Under the pieces are notes generated by a model that did not search any database, had not been told where the DNA came from, and saw only the letters and a list, made by a program, of their open reading frames with translations. Below are positions 24,421-32,432 of a DNA stretch of 35,503 bases, piece after piece; position 1 is the first letter of the stretch, and each line of letters opens with the position of its first letter. The DNA is from Limisphaerales bacterium. GTDB taxonomy: Bacteria > Verrucomicrobiota > Verrucomicrobiia > Limisphaerales > JAKEEH01. Both the position numbers and the translations under genes were made by a program. The DNA lies in NCBI GenBank assembly GCA_022616725.1, contig JAKEEH010000387.1, positions 1 to 35,503 of the forward strand. The letters run 5' to 3'.

Positions 24421-25044
24421 TCACTCTCCGTCTCTGCGGATGAGCGCCCGAAACACGCCTTGAATCATCAGTTCCTCCGACGGAATCAGATTCGGGTATC
24501 TGGGATTCTCCGCCTTCAGGAACGGTTTGCCGTTTTTCATGACGAACGTTTTCAACGTGCTCTTGCGATCAATCAGCGCCGCCACAATCTGCCCAGGACG
24601 CGGGTCTGGTCCGTGTTCGAGCACCACAATGTCGCCATCACAAATGTGGCGACCAACCATCGAATCGCCGTTGACGCGCAACGCAAACGTGTTCCGCGTC
24701 GGCTTCAACCCAATGGAATCAATGGTCACCGGAATGCATTCGTCGGCTTCCTGCTCGCGCTCGCTGCCGAACCCGGCGGGAATTGTGCCGAACACGGGAA
24801 GCTCGAAAACCGCGCGGCGCACCGATTGGGCTGAATCCGCGAGTCGAAGCGACCGCGCTTTGCCGGGCTCAGAAGTCAGCCAACCCTTCCGAATGAGGGC
24901 CTCGATGTGGCATTCCGCAGCCCGTTTGCTGCTCCAGCCGAACTTGGCGGCGATTTCGCGCGGCGTCGGGGCAGGGTCGCCGCTCGCGAGTTTGTCGCGC
25001 ACGAACTCAAACACCCGGCGCTGGATTTGGGTCAATTCATTCAT
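24421..25044 (-). CDS. lexA: LexA-type SOS repressor
   Basis: A 207-residue LexA: N-terminal winged helix (NELTQIQRRVFEFVRDKL... TPREIAAKFGWSSKRAAECHIEALIRKGWL, residues 2-55) and a C-terminal S24 autoprotease domain. The likely cleavage site is the Ala-Gly in FGTIPAGFG; the catalytic Ser lies in GDSMVGRHI and the Lys in ALIDRKSTLKTF. RecA-stimulated self-cleavage would derepress the SOS genes. The gene directly precedes the DinB-DnaE fusion on the same strand, the layout of SOS mutagenesis cassettes. ATG 25044 is supported by homology and by a palindrome a few bases upstream that probably mediates autoregulation. A second, housekeeping LexA elsewhere in the genome is possible. Confidence 0.92.
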   Translation of the reverse strand: MNELTQIQRRVFEFVRDKLASGDPAPTPREIAAKFGWSSKRAAECHIEALIRKGWLTSEPGKARSLRLADSAQSVRRAVFELPVFGTIPAGFGSEREQEADECIPVTIDSIGLKPTRNTFALRVNGDSMVGRHICDGDIVVLEHGPDPRPGQIVAALIDRKSTLKTFVMKNGKPFLKAENPRYPNLIPSEELMIQGVFRALIRRDGE

Positions 25045-25046
25045 AT

Positions 25047-25069
25047 CTAGCCAAATGGCTAGTATAGCC
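25047..25069. promoter_or_regulatory. Candidate LexA operator between lexA and the GIY-YIG gene
   Basis: CTAGCC-AAAT-GGCTAG (25047-25062) is a perfect 6-bp palindrome with a 4-bp spacer, overlapped by a second one, GGCTA-GTA-TAGCC (25057-25069). It lies 3 bp from the lexA start codon in the 75-bp divergent gap. On the lexA strand a TTGACA (complement of 25079-25084) and TATACT (complement of 25061-25066) occur nearby, but their 12-bp spacing is too short for a standard promoter. The site is a self-operator by position; its sequence differs from the TGTTC-type boxes I recall for Verrucomicrobia. Confidence 0.6.
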
Positions 25070-25119
25070 TTCCCTTTTTGTCAACCGTGTGATATTCACC
25101 TTGCTGCATCGCCAAAACC

Positions 25120-26004
25120 GTGCAACCGCAACAGCAACGCTTTTGGCCTGATCCGCAACCGCTGGTCGAGCGGCTGGGCCGCGATTTTTTCCGGCAATTG
25201 CCGGAGACGCCGGGCGTTTACCTCATGCACGGGGCGGCAAACATCGTGTTGTATGTCGGCAAGGCGAGAAGTCTCCGGCATCGTCTTGGGAGCTATCGCG
25301 TCGCGAACCCTGAACGGATGAAACGTCGCACGCTGCGTCTGCTTCGGTTGGTCGAACACATCGCTTGGGAGGAATGTTCTGATGAATCTGAGGCCATCCG
25401 GCGGGAAGCCGAACTTTTGCTGTCACTGAAGCCACGGTTCAATCGGGCCGGAGTCTGGCAAGGACCAAAGCGCTTTTTGGCGTGGCGATCACAGCACGAC
25501 GGGTTGGAATTGGCCGTCATGGATTCGCTGGAGGATGGCTGGAACGGCGCCGGACCTTTCCGCGCTCAGGCAATGCACATCTACCGGGCGCTCGTTCGGC
25601 TGTTATGGTGCCGATTTCATCCCGACGCTGGATTGGCAGGAATGCCAGCAGGATGGTTTGGTTGCATATTATCACCGCAGATGGATGCAGTGTTCAAAGC
25701 GTTGGCGGATGCAAGCCGGCGGAAATTGCTGGACCAGTTGTTTAAGAACAACGGCCAGACGTTATCCGAGTTGTGTGAGCATCTCGACATGACGCGGCAG
25801 GCGGTGACTAAACACTTGGTTCTGCTTGAAGAGGCGAAGCTGGTGACGGTGGTCTGGCGCGGACGCGAAAAGCTGCATTATCTGAATCCAGTACCGTTGC
25901 ACGAGATCTACGAGCGCTGGATTGGCAAATACGAAGGCCATCGCCTTCAGGCGTTGAGCGATCTGAAAAAAGGTCTCGAAGCAACCAAAACCAAGAAAGA
26001 ATGA
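25120..26004 (+). CDS. GIY-YIG nuclease domain joined in frame to an ArsR regulator
   Basis: A single 294-residue frame. Residues 1-160 form a GIY-YIG endonuclease domain like the N-terminus of UvrC/Cho: LPETPGVYLMHGAANIVLYVGKARSLRHRLGSY, with the metal-binding Glu probably in ESEAIRREAELL. Residues about 188-294 are a complete ArsR-family winged-helix protein. No stop separates them, so this is either a true fusion or a truncated GIY-YIG gene that runs into a separate arsR gene starting at ATG 25681. The start is GTG 25120. The gene is divergent from lexA and shares its 75-bp promoter region with the palindromic site, so SOS control of the nuclease part is plausible. Confidence 0.65.
   Translation: MQPQQQRFWPDPQPLVERLGRDFFRQLPETPGVYLMHGAANIVLYVGKARSLRHRLGSYRVANPERMKRRTLRLLRLVEHIAWEECSDESEAIRREAELLLSLKPRFNRAGVWQGPKRFLAWRSQHDGLELAVMDSLEDGWNGAGPFRAQAMHIYRALVRLLWCRFHPDAGLAGMPAGWFGCILSPQMDAVFKALADASRRKLLDQLFKNNGQTLSELCEHLDMTRQAVTKHLVLLEEAKLVTVVWRGREKLHYLNPVPLHEIYERWIGKYEGHRLQALSDLKKGLEATKTKKE
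25681..26004 (+). CDS. ArsR-family regulator (alternative internal start of the preceding frame)
   Basis: From ATG 25681 the frame gives a 107-residue protein that looks like a whole ArsR regulator: MDAVFKALADASRRKLLDQL, then the recognition-helix region LSELCEHLDMTRQAVTKHLVLLEEAKLV and the wing WRGREKLHYLNPVP. No metal-binding CxC is seen. ArsR regulators of this kind commonly precede an AHSA1/SRPBCC gene, as here (ATG 5 bp after the stop). I favour independent translation from 25681, although no clear ribosome-binding site is visible. Confidence 0.6.
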   Translation: MDAVFKALADASRRKLLDQLFKNNGQTLSELCEHLDMTRQAVTKHLVLLEEAKLVTVVWRGREKLHYLNPVPLHEIYERWIGKYEGHRLQALSDLKKGLEATKTKKE

Positions 26005-26008
26005 CACC

Positions 26009-26446
26009 ATGGAAAAGCCAAAGTTAGTCTACACGACATTCATCCGCTCCACGCCGAAGAAGACGTGGGACGCCATCAGCAATCCGAAGTTCGCCCGGCA
26101 ATATTGGGCGGGAATGGCTAACGTTTCTGATTGGAAGAAAGGCTCGAAATGGGAACACCTGAACCCGGAAAATGAAATTTGGGTCACGGGCGAGGTGCTG
26201 GAATGCACTCCTCCCAAACGCCTGGTGTTGACCTGGGCTGACCCGGATAATCTTAAGGACAAATCGCGCGTCACGTTCGAGATCGAGAAGGTTGGAGACT
26301 CGGTGTGCCTCACGGTGACGCATGACCAATTCAAGGCGGGTTCGACAATGGTCGGTAAAGTCTCCTGGGGTTGGCCGCGCGTGCTTTCCAGCATGAAATC
26401 GTTCCTCGAAACCGGCAAAGGCCTGAACGTCTTCGCTCGCGATTGA
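26009..26446 (+). CDS. AHSA1/SRPBCC-domain protein
   Basis: A 145-residue protein of the START-like SRPBCC superfamily (Aha1 C-terminal/AHSA1 type). Landmarks: TTFIRSTPKKTWDAISNPKFARQYW at the start, SDWKKGSKWEHLNPE, VTGEVLECTPPKRLVLTWADPD, and the C-terminal GWPRVLSSMKSFLETGKGL helix. These small proteins bind hydrophobic ligands; the ligand is unknown. It is placed 5 bp after the ArsR stop and probably cotranscribed with and controlled by that regulator, the usual ArsR-SRPBCC arrangement. Confidence 0.85.
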   Translation: MEKPKLVYTTFIRSTPKKTWDAISNPKFARQYWAGMANVSDWKKGSKWEHLNPENEIWVTGEVLECTPPKRLVLTWADPDNLKDKSRVTFEIEKVGDSVCLTVTHDQFKAGSTMVGKVSWGWPRVLSSMKSFLETGKGLNVFARD

Positions 26447-26482
26447 ACGACTAAAAATCATTAACCATTCGCACTTAAATCT

Positions 26483-26905
26483 ATGACCAAAATTGCTACA
26501 CCCTTTTCTGGCGGATGCGCCTGCGGCGCGATTCGCTACGAAAGCACAGCCGAACCGGTTCTGATGCTTCACTGCCACTGTCGCGATTGCCAGCGAGCCA
26601 GTGGCGGGCCGTTTTCGTCTTACGTGATCGTGCCGACGGAAGCCTTCAAGCTCTTGCAAGGGTCGCCCCGCTTTCACCCTTCGCCAAGCGAGCAGGGCGG
26701 GATGACTCGCCGCGGCTTTTGTCCCGACTGTGGCGCGCCGGTTGCGGTTAAGCCCGACGCTGTTCCTCAATTTGTCGCGATCAGAACCGCGAGCCTGGAT
26801 GATCCGAGTTGGTTCAAGCCGCAAATGGATGTCTGGACATGCGACGCGCACCCGTGGGATCAAATGAATCCTGCGCTGCCCAAGTTCGAGAAGTATCCTC
26901 AATAG
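26483..26905 (+). CDS. GFA-domain (CENP-V/GFA) zinc protein
   Basis: A 140-residue protein of the glutathione-dependent formaldehyde-activating (GFA) family. Zinc-ligand cysteines appear in the expected pattern: GGCACGAIRY, CHCRDCQRASGGPFSS, and GFCPDCGAPV. It ends with the usual DVWTCDAHPWDQ region. Biochemical roles in this family are poorly defined, and catalysis with glutathione and formaldehyde is known for only some members. It lies 36 bp after the SRPBCC gene and 19 bp before the Rossmann-fold gene, probably in the same transcription unit. Confidence 0.85.
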   Translation: MTKIATPFSGGCACGAIRYESTAEPVLMLHCHCRDCQRASGGPFSSYVIVPTEAFKLLQGSPRFHPSPSEQGGMTRRGFCPDCGAPVAVKPDAVPQFVAIRTASLDDPSWFKPQMDVWTCDAHPWDQMNPALPKFEKYPQ

Positions 26906-26924
26906 GCAAAAGCGTTTTAAGGAC

Positions 26925-27665
26925 ATGAAAACTCCGAAAGTGACGAAAGCCCACATGAGAATCGGAATCATCGGTGCTGGAAGCATGGGAGCGATACTTG
27001 CGCGCCACCTCGGTAAGCTCGGCCATCAAGTCTCGATTGCGAACTCGCGAGGACCGGAGAGCCTGATCGCGTTGGCGACAGAGGTCGGTGCGACGCCCGT
27101 TTTCGTAGCCGACTCCGCCACCGCCGGCGAAATCGTCATCCTCGCGATCCCAACGAAGGCCGTCGTTGAACTTCCACAGGGGCTATTTGCGAACGTGCCA
27201 AGGGGCGTTGTCATCATTGATGTTGGCAACTACCATCCCGAGCTTCGCGACGGACGTATCGAGGCGATTGATCGTGGCATGCCCGATAGCCAGTGGGTCG
27301 CGCAGCAGATCGGACGCCCGGTGATCAAGGCGTTCAGCAACATCTACGCAAAGAGCCTTCTCGAAAAAAGCGTTCCAAAGGGAACAAAGGGGCGAATCGC
27401 TCTCTCGGTTGTCGGCGATTCGTTGGACGCCAAGACCGCAGTGCTTCGCCTCGTTGACGATCTCGGTTTCGACCCTGTTGACGGTGGTGATCTGGACGAA
27501 TCCTGGCGGCAGCAGCCCGGAACGCCGGCTTACTGCCAGGACCTTGAAGCGACTGCTCTCCGGAACGCGCTCGCGGAAGCTGATCGAAGCCGGATCGCAG
27601 AATACCGAGCCGAGCAGGAGGTTCGTATCAGGAGGTTAATCGCAGCGCAGACTCCAGCGGCATAA
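26925..27665 (+). CDS. NAD(P)-binding oxidoreductase, F420-dependent NADP reductase-like
   Basis: A 246-residue protein with an N-terminal Rossmann fold: MRIGIIGAGSMGAILARHL holds GxGxMG, followed by VSIANSRGPESL, typical of the F420-dependent NADP oxidoreductase/ProC-like superfamily. Later landmarks are VIDVGNYHPELRDG, KAFSNIYAKSLLE and GDSLDAKTAVLRLVDDLGFDPVDGGDL. The substrate is unknown. The frame begins at ATG 26925; ATG 26955 would start directly at MRIGIIGAG and is a credible alternative. It is the last gene of the plus-strand run, ending 13 bp from the convergent DUF72 gene. Confidence 0.8.
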   Translation: MKTPKVTKAHMRIGIIGAGSMGAILARHLGKLGHQVSIANSRGPESLIALATEVGATPVFVADSATAGEIVILAIPTKAVVELPQGLFANVPRGVVIIDVGNYHPELRDGRIEAIDRGMPDSQWVAQQIGRPVIKAFSNIYAKSLLEKSVPKGTKGRIALSVVGDSLDAKTAVLRLVDDLGFDPVDGGDLDESWRQQPGTPAYCQDLEATALRNALAEADRSRIAEYRAEQEVRIRRLIAAQTPAA

Positions 27666-27678
27666 AGGGATGACGTTC

Positions 27679-28731
27679 TCATCCACCGCTTCCACCAAGG
27701 CGGAAGGCGAAGGGCCGCCCTAACGGGCCGACCGATACCAACGGCCTCGAAGACAGCGGGAGCTGCGAGAGCGGTTGTTCCACTGCGACTACGGAGGTTC
27801 GTTCCAGCATCGCGCTGATCGTCTCGAGTGCGTTTCCCTCCAACCGATTGTCCACGTAAATGTACGTTTTCCGTCGCGGCTCGTAACGCTCGCCTTCGAT
27901 AATCATCGCAGCACCTGCCTTCCGTGCTTCCTCGTTCACTTCCTGCGTTCTGTCGTATGGCTGAAATGCTTTCACAGCATCTTCGTATTTTCGCCCAGGC
28001 TTCAGGAGAAATCGTGCCGCGACCAATTCCGGGTTCGTGCGACTGCCCGGCAATGCCATCTGTTCGCTCACCGGCGGCATCGCATCCCACGAATTGAGCA
28101 CGTGCGCGACACCGTGCCTGGCAAGGCATCCAAAGTATTCATCTCGCAGCCACGCCCGATTTCGCATTTCGACCCCGTAGGGCCATCCCTTGGGCAGCTT
28201 GCCGAGGAATGCGTCCAGGTCGCGCACGAAATCCCGACCGTGCTCGTAATCCCTGGTGTGAAAGCGCGAGGACTCAAACATGAGCACCCCAAGCTTTTCG
28301 CGGACCTGTTCGCACGGAGTAAGAAAAGCGGTTGCGAATAAATCTGCGTTGAGGAAATCCGGGTTGGCCTGGCCGGCCTTCGCGCCGAATCGGTCGAGGT
28401 TGGGAAACTTTTTGATCGTGATGGCATCCGTCACTTTGAGGCCGAATCGGAAATCTTCGGGGACTTGATCGGCCAATCCTTGCAGGTACTCGCGACGCGG
28501 GAAGTCATAATATGCGGCATCCACGCAGACGGTCTTGAAGACTTCGGCGTATTCGCTCAGACAATCCCGCTGAAACCGCGTCTTGGCGACCTTACCTCGA
28601 TATTCGTAACGTGCGGGCGTATAGAGTTGGCCAAACCACCCTTCGTACTTCCACGAGGACGTGCCGATGAAAACACCTTTGGCGGCGAGTCCCGCCGCGC
28701 GCTGTTTTATCGCTTCGCGATCAAAGGCCAT
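27679..28731 (-). CDS. DUF72 (YecE-like) protein
   Basis: A 350-residue TIM-barrel-type DUF72 protein. Landmarks: FIGTSSWKYEGWFGQLYTP near the start, YAEVFKTVCVDAAYYDFP, FRFGLKVTDAITI, WPYGVEMRNRAWL (conserved Glu-Arg-Asn region), and TYIYVDNRLEGNALETI near the C-terminus. The function of the family is not established. The C-terminal tail (from about 320) is unusual in composition and may be non-conserved. The start ATG 28731 faces a 1.2-kb gap filled with palindromic repeats. Confidence 0.85.
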   Translation of the reverse strand: MAFDREAIKQRAAGLAAKGVFIGTSSWKYEGWFGQLYTPARYEYRGKVAKTRFQRDCLSEYAEVFKTVCVDAAYYDFPRREYLQGLADQVPEDFRFGLKVTDAITIKKFPNLDRFGAKAGQANPDFLNADLFATAFLTPCEQVREKLGVLMFESSRFHTRDYEHGRDFVRDLDAFLGKLPKGWPYGVEMRNRAWLRDEYFGCLARHGVAHVLNSWDAMPPVSEQMALPGSRTNPELVAARFLLKPGRKYEDAVKAFQPYDRTQEVNEEARKAGAAMIIEGERYEPRRKTYIYVDNRLEGNALETISAMLERTSVVAVEQPLSQLPLSSRPLVSVGPLGRPFAFRLGGSGG

Positions 28732-28781
28732 TCGCGGACGAGATTATCGCGGTCAGAAGTCAAAGACGAGTCGGCTCAATC

Positions 28782-28993
28782 GCGGTGACCAGCGCTCGCT
28801 TCGTCAGGCGACGGCGCCCTTTCTGCCCTCGCTCCTCGCCTTCCTGCGCTCGCGCTCGTCACCGCTGACTTGCATCGCATTCGCGAGGCGCTTCCGTTGT
28901 GAGCTTGGCTCCGGCGCTCCGCTATTTCCGCACTCCATAATTCATTCCGTTGCGGAATCGCTACGCTTCTGTCGCCAACATCACAACCGAAGC
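28782..28993 (+). repeat. Dispersed two-module palindromic repeat, copy 3 (divergent)
   Basis: Left module 28782-28865: GCGGTGACCAGCGC pairs with GCGCTCGTCACCGC near its end. Right module 28890-28993: GCTTCCGTTGTGA pairs with TCACAACCGAAGC. The inner stem bases differ from other copies on both arms, so pairing is kept by compensatory change. The left-module loop is shorter than in other copies. Confidence 0.75.
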
Positions 28994-29132
28994 AACGCCT
29001 ATCATCATCCGCTGAGCGGCCCGCATTCCCGTGCAACTGATTATTTTAACTCGGTTGGTTCCAATGAGCTTACACGTTGGCTCCCGTACCACGTCCTGAG
29101 TCCAGGACTTCACGCCCACCAACCCTTGGCGC

Positions 29133-29371
29133 CGTGACCAGCGTGCGGATTGCTTCGTTCCTCGGGGCTGCTGGTTGGCCCCATCCCCCTCTCGACCGCG
29201 CCCGTTCCACTTCGCAAACCGCACGCTCGTCACGAGCTGCATCCTTTGGACTGACCGCATCGGCGGCAGCTTCCGTCTGAAGTTGGCATCGTCGCTCCGG
29301 CTGCGTGGCTTCACTCACTTCGTTCCGCCCACTCCGCCTCCGCTTGCACGCCGCCAACTCCAGACCGAAGC
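29133..29371 (+). repeat. Dispersed two-module palindromic repeat, copy 4
   Basis: Left module 29133-29234: CGTGACCAGCGTGCGG pairs with CCGCACGCTCGTCACG. Right module 29269-29371: GCTTCCGTCTGAAGTTGGC pairs with GCCAACTCCAGACCGAAGC over 17 of 19 positions. The left stem has GTGCGG/CCGCAC where copies 7 and 8 have GCACGG/CCGTGC. Confidence 0.85.
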
Positions 29372-29448
29372 CACAACGCGCAAGGCTTTGAGCCGATTAT
29401 CCCCCATGTTTGATATACGACAGTCGTACCATGAGAAGTATCAATCGC

Positions 29449-29690
29449 CGTGACCAACGCGCGGTTTTGCTTCGGTTCACGGCCTGTCGGTCGGCCCCTT
29501 CCCCCTCTCGACCACGTCCGTTCCACTTCGCAAACCGCGCGCTCGTCACGAGCGACATTCGTTCAAGTGGCCGCATGAACGGCGGCTTCCGTCTGCGGCT
29601 CGGCGCACGGCGTTGCGCTTCGGCTCCGTTGTTCAATGCGTTGCTCTCCGCCTTCGCTCCACTTCCCGCTCCCCGACCGCAGACCGAAGG
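29449..29690 (+). repeat. Dispersed two-module palindromic repeat, copy 5
   Basis: Left module 29449-29550: CGTGACCAACGCGCGG pairs with CCGCGCGCTCGTCACG. Right module 29585-29690: GCTTCCGTCTGCGG with CCGCAGACCGAAGG. It is the last repeat before the hydrolase gene, about 270 bp upstream of its start. Confidence 0.85.
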
Positions 29691-29963
29691 CCAAAGTTCA
29701 CGCGGATCTTCGGATTGCAACGGAGGGCCACTGCAAAAGTTTTGCGGAACAAAATGAAACCTCGCAACTGATCCGTTCTGGAGAACCGTATCTCGAGGCC
29801 GCCCACTCACCCCAATGCCTCGACTCCTTTTATCTCCAAGGGTCTGCGCTTTAGCCGTTTTACCGTGCACAACCGATCCCGAGGACGTAGTATTGCTGAC
29901 ATCAAAGCTCAAAAGTGGTTTAGATCGCTTCGACCGCGCCATGAACAAGAAAGACTCACAACT

Positions 29964-31574
29964 ATGAATAAAGCCTCCCATTCCGCCGCATGCTTCGCCT
30001 TGCTCTCAGGATTACTCACCACTTCCCGCCTGGTCGGTGCGGAGGAATCGTTAGTGGGCGATTGGGCTGGCGGATTCGAGCAGGGCAAGGATTACGTATA
30101 CCTTCAGCTTCATTTCAAATCGAAGGACGGGAAGATTTCCGGCACCTATGACGCCCCGTTGCTCTTTCAACAGGGGCGCTCCCTGAAGCAGGTGACCATC
30201 AAATCGTCCACGGTGAGCTTTGAAGTCCCAAACAAGCCGGACACCAGACTTTTCACCGGCGAACTGCGAGACGGTGTTCTAACCGGCCAAATGAAGGAAG
30301 GGGCGACCGAGCAGCCCTTCCGCTTCAGCCGTCTCGCGCCCATCCAGGCAAAGCACTACGAGGGCACCTACGAAATTGAGCGCGGTCATTTTGTGTTCAT
30401 TAAATCGGCGGTTGATATGGGCATCGGCGCCCTCCAGTTCATCGATTTTAAGAACGGACGCGTAAGTGGGCTTTTTCCAACTTCGACCACGAGCTTTTTC
30501 ACCGGCCCTGCTGTGCTCGTTCTCTTCCCAGTCGAAGCCACGGTGAAGTTTACGCTCGACCCGCAAGGACAGGGGACGGGGCTCGCGTGGGTAGGCTCCC
30601 AGAAGTGGAGTGCGCGGAGAGTCAAACTGCGAGAGGAAGAAGTCTCGTTTACGAATGGTGCGGTGACGATTTCCGGCACGCTCATCTCGCCAAACACTCC
30701 GCAACCCCACCCGGTTGTCATCTGCGTGGCGGGCGGCACGGCGGCGGCGACCCGCGAGATGTTTCGACACATGGCCGAGTTCTTTGCCATGAACGGCGTG
30801 GCAAGCCTCATCTATGACAAGCGCGGGCTGGGAAGTTCCACGAGCGACTGGCTCCGTGCGGGCTTTGGCGACTTGGCCGATGACGCCTTGGCCGGAGTGC
30901 GCCTGCTCAAGGCGCGGCCTGGCATCGACGCGAACCGCATCGGCCTGTTTGGCGCGAGCCAGAGTGGTTGGGTTGTCGCCCAGGCAGCCTCGCAGTCCAA
31001 GGATGTCGCTTTCATCATCAGTCAATCCGGGCCGGGTGTGAATCCCGAGGAGCAGGAGCTGTATCGAAGTGAAGCTTGGCTGCGTGCGGATGGGTTCTCG
31101 GAGGAGGAAATCCGCGACTCCATGAAGTTCATCCGCCAACGTTACCAATGCGCGCTTACCGGCGAGGGTTGGGATGCGCTGGCGGAAACCGAGCGCGAGG
31201 CTAAAAACAAGCGTTGGTTTGCCTACACAGGCGGTCACGTGGGAAAAGAGCATCCATCCTGGCATTTTTGGAGCCTGATTCGCGGCTACGACCCCGTGCC
31301 CGTCCTCGAGAAAGTCACTTGTCCGGTGCTGGCCGTGTTTGGAGCGAAGGACACTTTTCTACCCGCCGAGAAAAGCGCGCGCATTTGGCAGACGGCACTC
31401 GAAAAAGCGGGAAACAAGGACGTGACCATCCGGGTTTTCCCAGACGGCGACCACTCTCTGATTGAATCCAAAACGGGCGGTCTCAAAGAAGCGGGACGCG
31501 CGCGGCGCTTCGTCCCTGGATTCTTCGAGACGCTGCGCGACTGGACGATGAAACAGACCCAAGTGCAACACTGA
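29964..31574 (+). CDS. Exported alpha/beta hydrolase
   Basis: A 536-residue secreted enzyme. The start at ATG 29964 gives a signal peptide (MNKASHSAACFALLSGLLTT, then a likely cut after LVGA). Residues about 30-230 form a beta-rich N-terminal domain seen in some periplasmic hydrolases (LVGDWAGGFEQGKDYVYLQLHFK...). The alpha/beta hydrolase domain follows: oxyanion-side strand HPVVICVAGGTAAATREMF, DKRGLGSS, nucleophile elbow GASQSGW (Ser), acid VFGAKDTFLP (Asp), and base GDHSLIES (His). The substrate is unknown; a peptidase S9-like or esterase role is possible. The frame is open back to 29865, but that stretch lacks a signal sequence. Confidence 0.85.
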   Translation: MNKASHSAACFALLSGLLTTSRLVGAEESLVGDWAGGFEQGKDYVYLQLHFKSKDGKISGTYDAPLLFQQGRSLKQVTIKSSTVSFEVPNKPDTRLFTGELRDGVLTGQMKEGATEQPFRFSRLAPIQAKHYEGTYEIERGHFVFIKSAVDMGIGALQFIDFKNGRVSGLFPTSTTSFFTGPAVLVLFPVEATVKFTLDPQGQGTGLAWVGSQKWSARRVKLREEEVSFTNGAVTISGTLISPNTPQPHPVVICVAGGTAAATREMFRHMAEFFAMNGVASLIYDKRGLGSSTSDWLRAGFGDLADDALAGVRLLKARPGIDANRIGLFGASQSGWVVAQAASQSKDVAFIISQSGPGVNPEEQELYRSEAWLRADGFSEEEIRDSMKFIRQRYQCALTGEGWDALAETEREAKNKRWFAYTGGHVGKEHPSWHFWSLIRGYDPVPVLEKVTCPVLAVFGAKDTFLPAEKSARIWQTALEKAGNKDVTIRVFPDGDHSLIESKTGGLKEAGRARRFVPGFFETLRDWTMKQTQVQH

Positions 31575-31860
31575 GCCTATTCTAAGTGCCAGAGAAAGCG
31601 GGTTCACATCATCGCTGCTTCCCTGAGCAGGACTTCTCTGCGCCGGTTGAGGCCCCGTGCAGCAGAGGTGAAGCGGCAACGCATTGAAAAGAGATCTTAC
31701 GGCTGCGAGTACTGCAACAAGTCCCTTAAGCGGAAAGCAGCATGTCGGTGCAGGACATTGAAAGAATGCGAAAGTCGGCTTGCCCGGGAGCCAGGTTTCC
31801 GCCAAAAGCGGCTCTCCCGAAGAACTACACGGACAAACCAAGAGCAAACTATTCAATTAC
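31575..31860. other. Gene-free gap with one weak hairpin
   Basis: No supported gene. A short imperfect stem, CGGGAGCC (31785-31792) with GGCTCTCCCG (31810-31819), is the only structure I see; it lacks a U-tract. Repeat copy 6 follows directly. Confidence 0.4.
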
Positions 31861-32100
31861 GGTGACCAACGTGCGGTTTTGCTTCGTTCCACGGCCTGCC
31901 GGTCGGCCCTTTCCGCCTCTCGACCACGTCCATTCCACTTCGCAAACCGCGCGCTCGTCACGAGCTTCCATGGTGCAGGGCCGCAAGAGCGGCGGGCTTC
32001 CGTCTGCGGCTCGGCGGCGGGCGTTGCGCTTCGGCTTCATTCCGCGCTCCATTCCAGCCTCCGCTCCACTTCCCCCGCTCACCGACACGCAGACCGAAGC
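31861..32100 (+). repeat. Dispersed two-module palindromic repeat, copy 6
   Basis: Left module 31861-31962: GTGACCAACGTGCGGTTTT pairs with AAACCGCGCGCTCGTCAC with small mismatches. Right module 31996-32100: GCTTCCGTCTGCG pairs with CGCAGACCGAAGC except for the constant C-C mismatch. It lies between the hydrolase (plus) and the GDCCVxC gene (minus), a convergent gap. Confidence 0.85.
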
Positions 32101-32108
32101 ACAAGCGA

Positions 32109-32390
32109 TCACGAACCGCAGTTGCATGGCGGACAGCCGCTCCAGGCCTGAATCGGCGGACATTTCACCGAGCCATACGAACAGAACACGCAACAATGTC
32201 CGGGCCTGGGCTTGAGACGAACGCCGCAGCCGGGGCAATCCCAAAAGAACAGGCAAGCGTCAGTTGGCATCACTTCCCGGCTCTGCCTGCCGCAGTGAGG
32301 GCAAGTCAGCACCGATTCGAGGATGACAGGTGCATCGGCTTCAACACGAGTCAATGCCGAGTCGCCGTCGCTGTTCTGCGTCTTGGTCAT
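32109..32390 (-). CDS. GDCCVxC-type cysteine-rich small protein
   Basis: A 93-residue protein with an N-terminal zinc-ribbon-like CPHCG, a CPGCG segment, and the hallmark (G)HCCVFCSYGSVKCPPIQ. This matches the group known as GDCCVxC domain-containing (seleno)proteins, which occur near mercury-type transporters; here the Asp is His and the Sec/Cys site is a normal Cys. The tail adds CPPCNC, so the protein has at least 11 cysteines. It is the last gene of the minus-strand MerR cassette, 42 bp after the MerC-like gene. A thiol-based metal-binding or redox role is inferred. Confidence 0.8.
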   Translation of the reverse strand: MTKTQNSDGDSALTRVEADAPVILESVLTCPHCGRQSREVMPTDACLFFWDCPGCGVRLKPRPGHCCVFCSYGSVKCPPIQAWSGCPPCNCGS

Positions 32391-32432
32391 GTGATGTCTT
32401 CCGCTGACTCCGCGCCTTTGCTATGCATGGTG

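Larger units (their letters stand above)
28732..29963. other. Long gene-free stretch holding three palindromic repeat copies
   Basis: No convincing gene is seen in these 1.2 kb. Short open frames here are translations of the repeat modules and recur at other repeat copies. Repeat copies 3, 4 and 5 take up roughly 28782-28993, 29133-29371 and 29449-29690. The promoters for the DUF72 gene (minus) and the hydrolase (plus) should lie at the two ends. Confidence 0.7.

Noticed and set aside
31647-31865. A 72-residue open frame with CEYCNK cysteines
   Set aside because: No family match, no start-site support, and it runs into repeat copy 6; likely chance.
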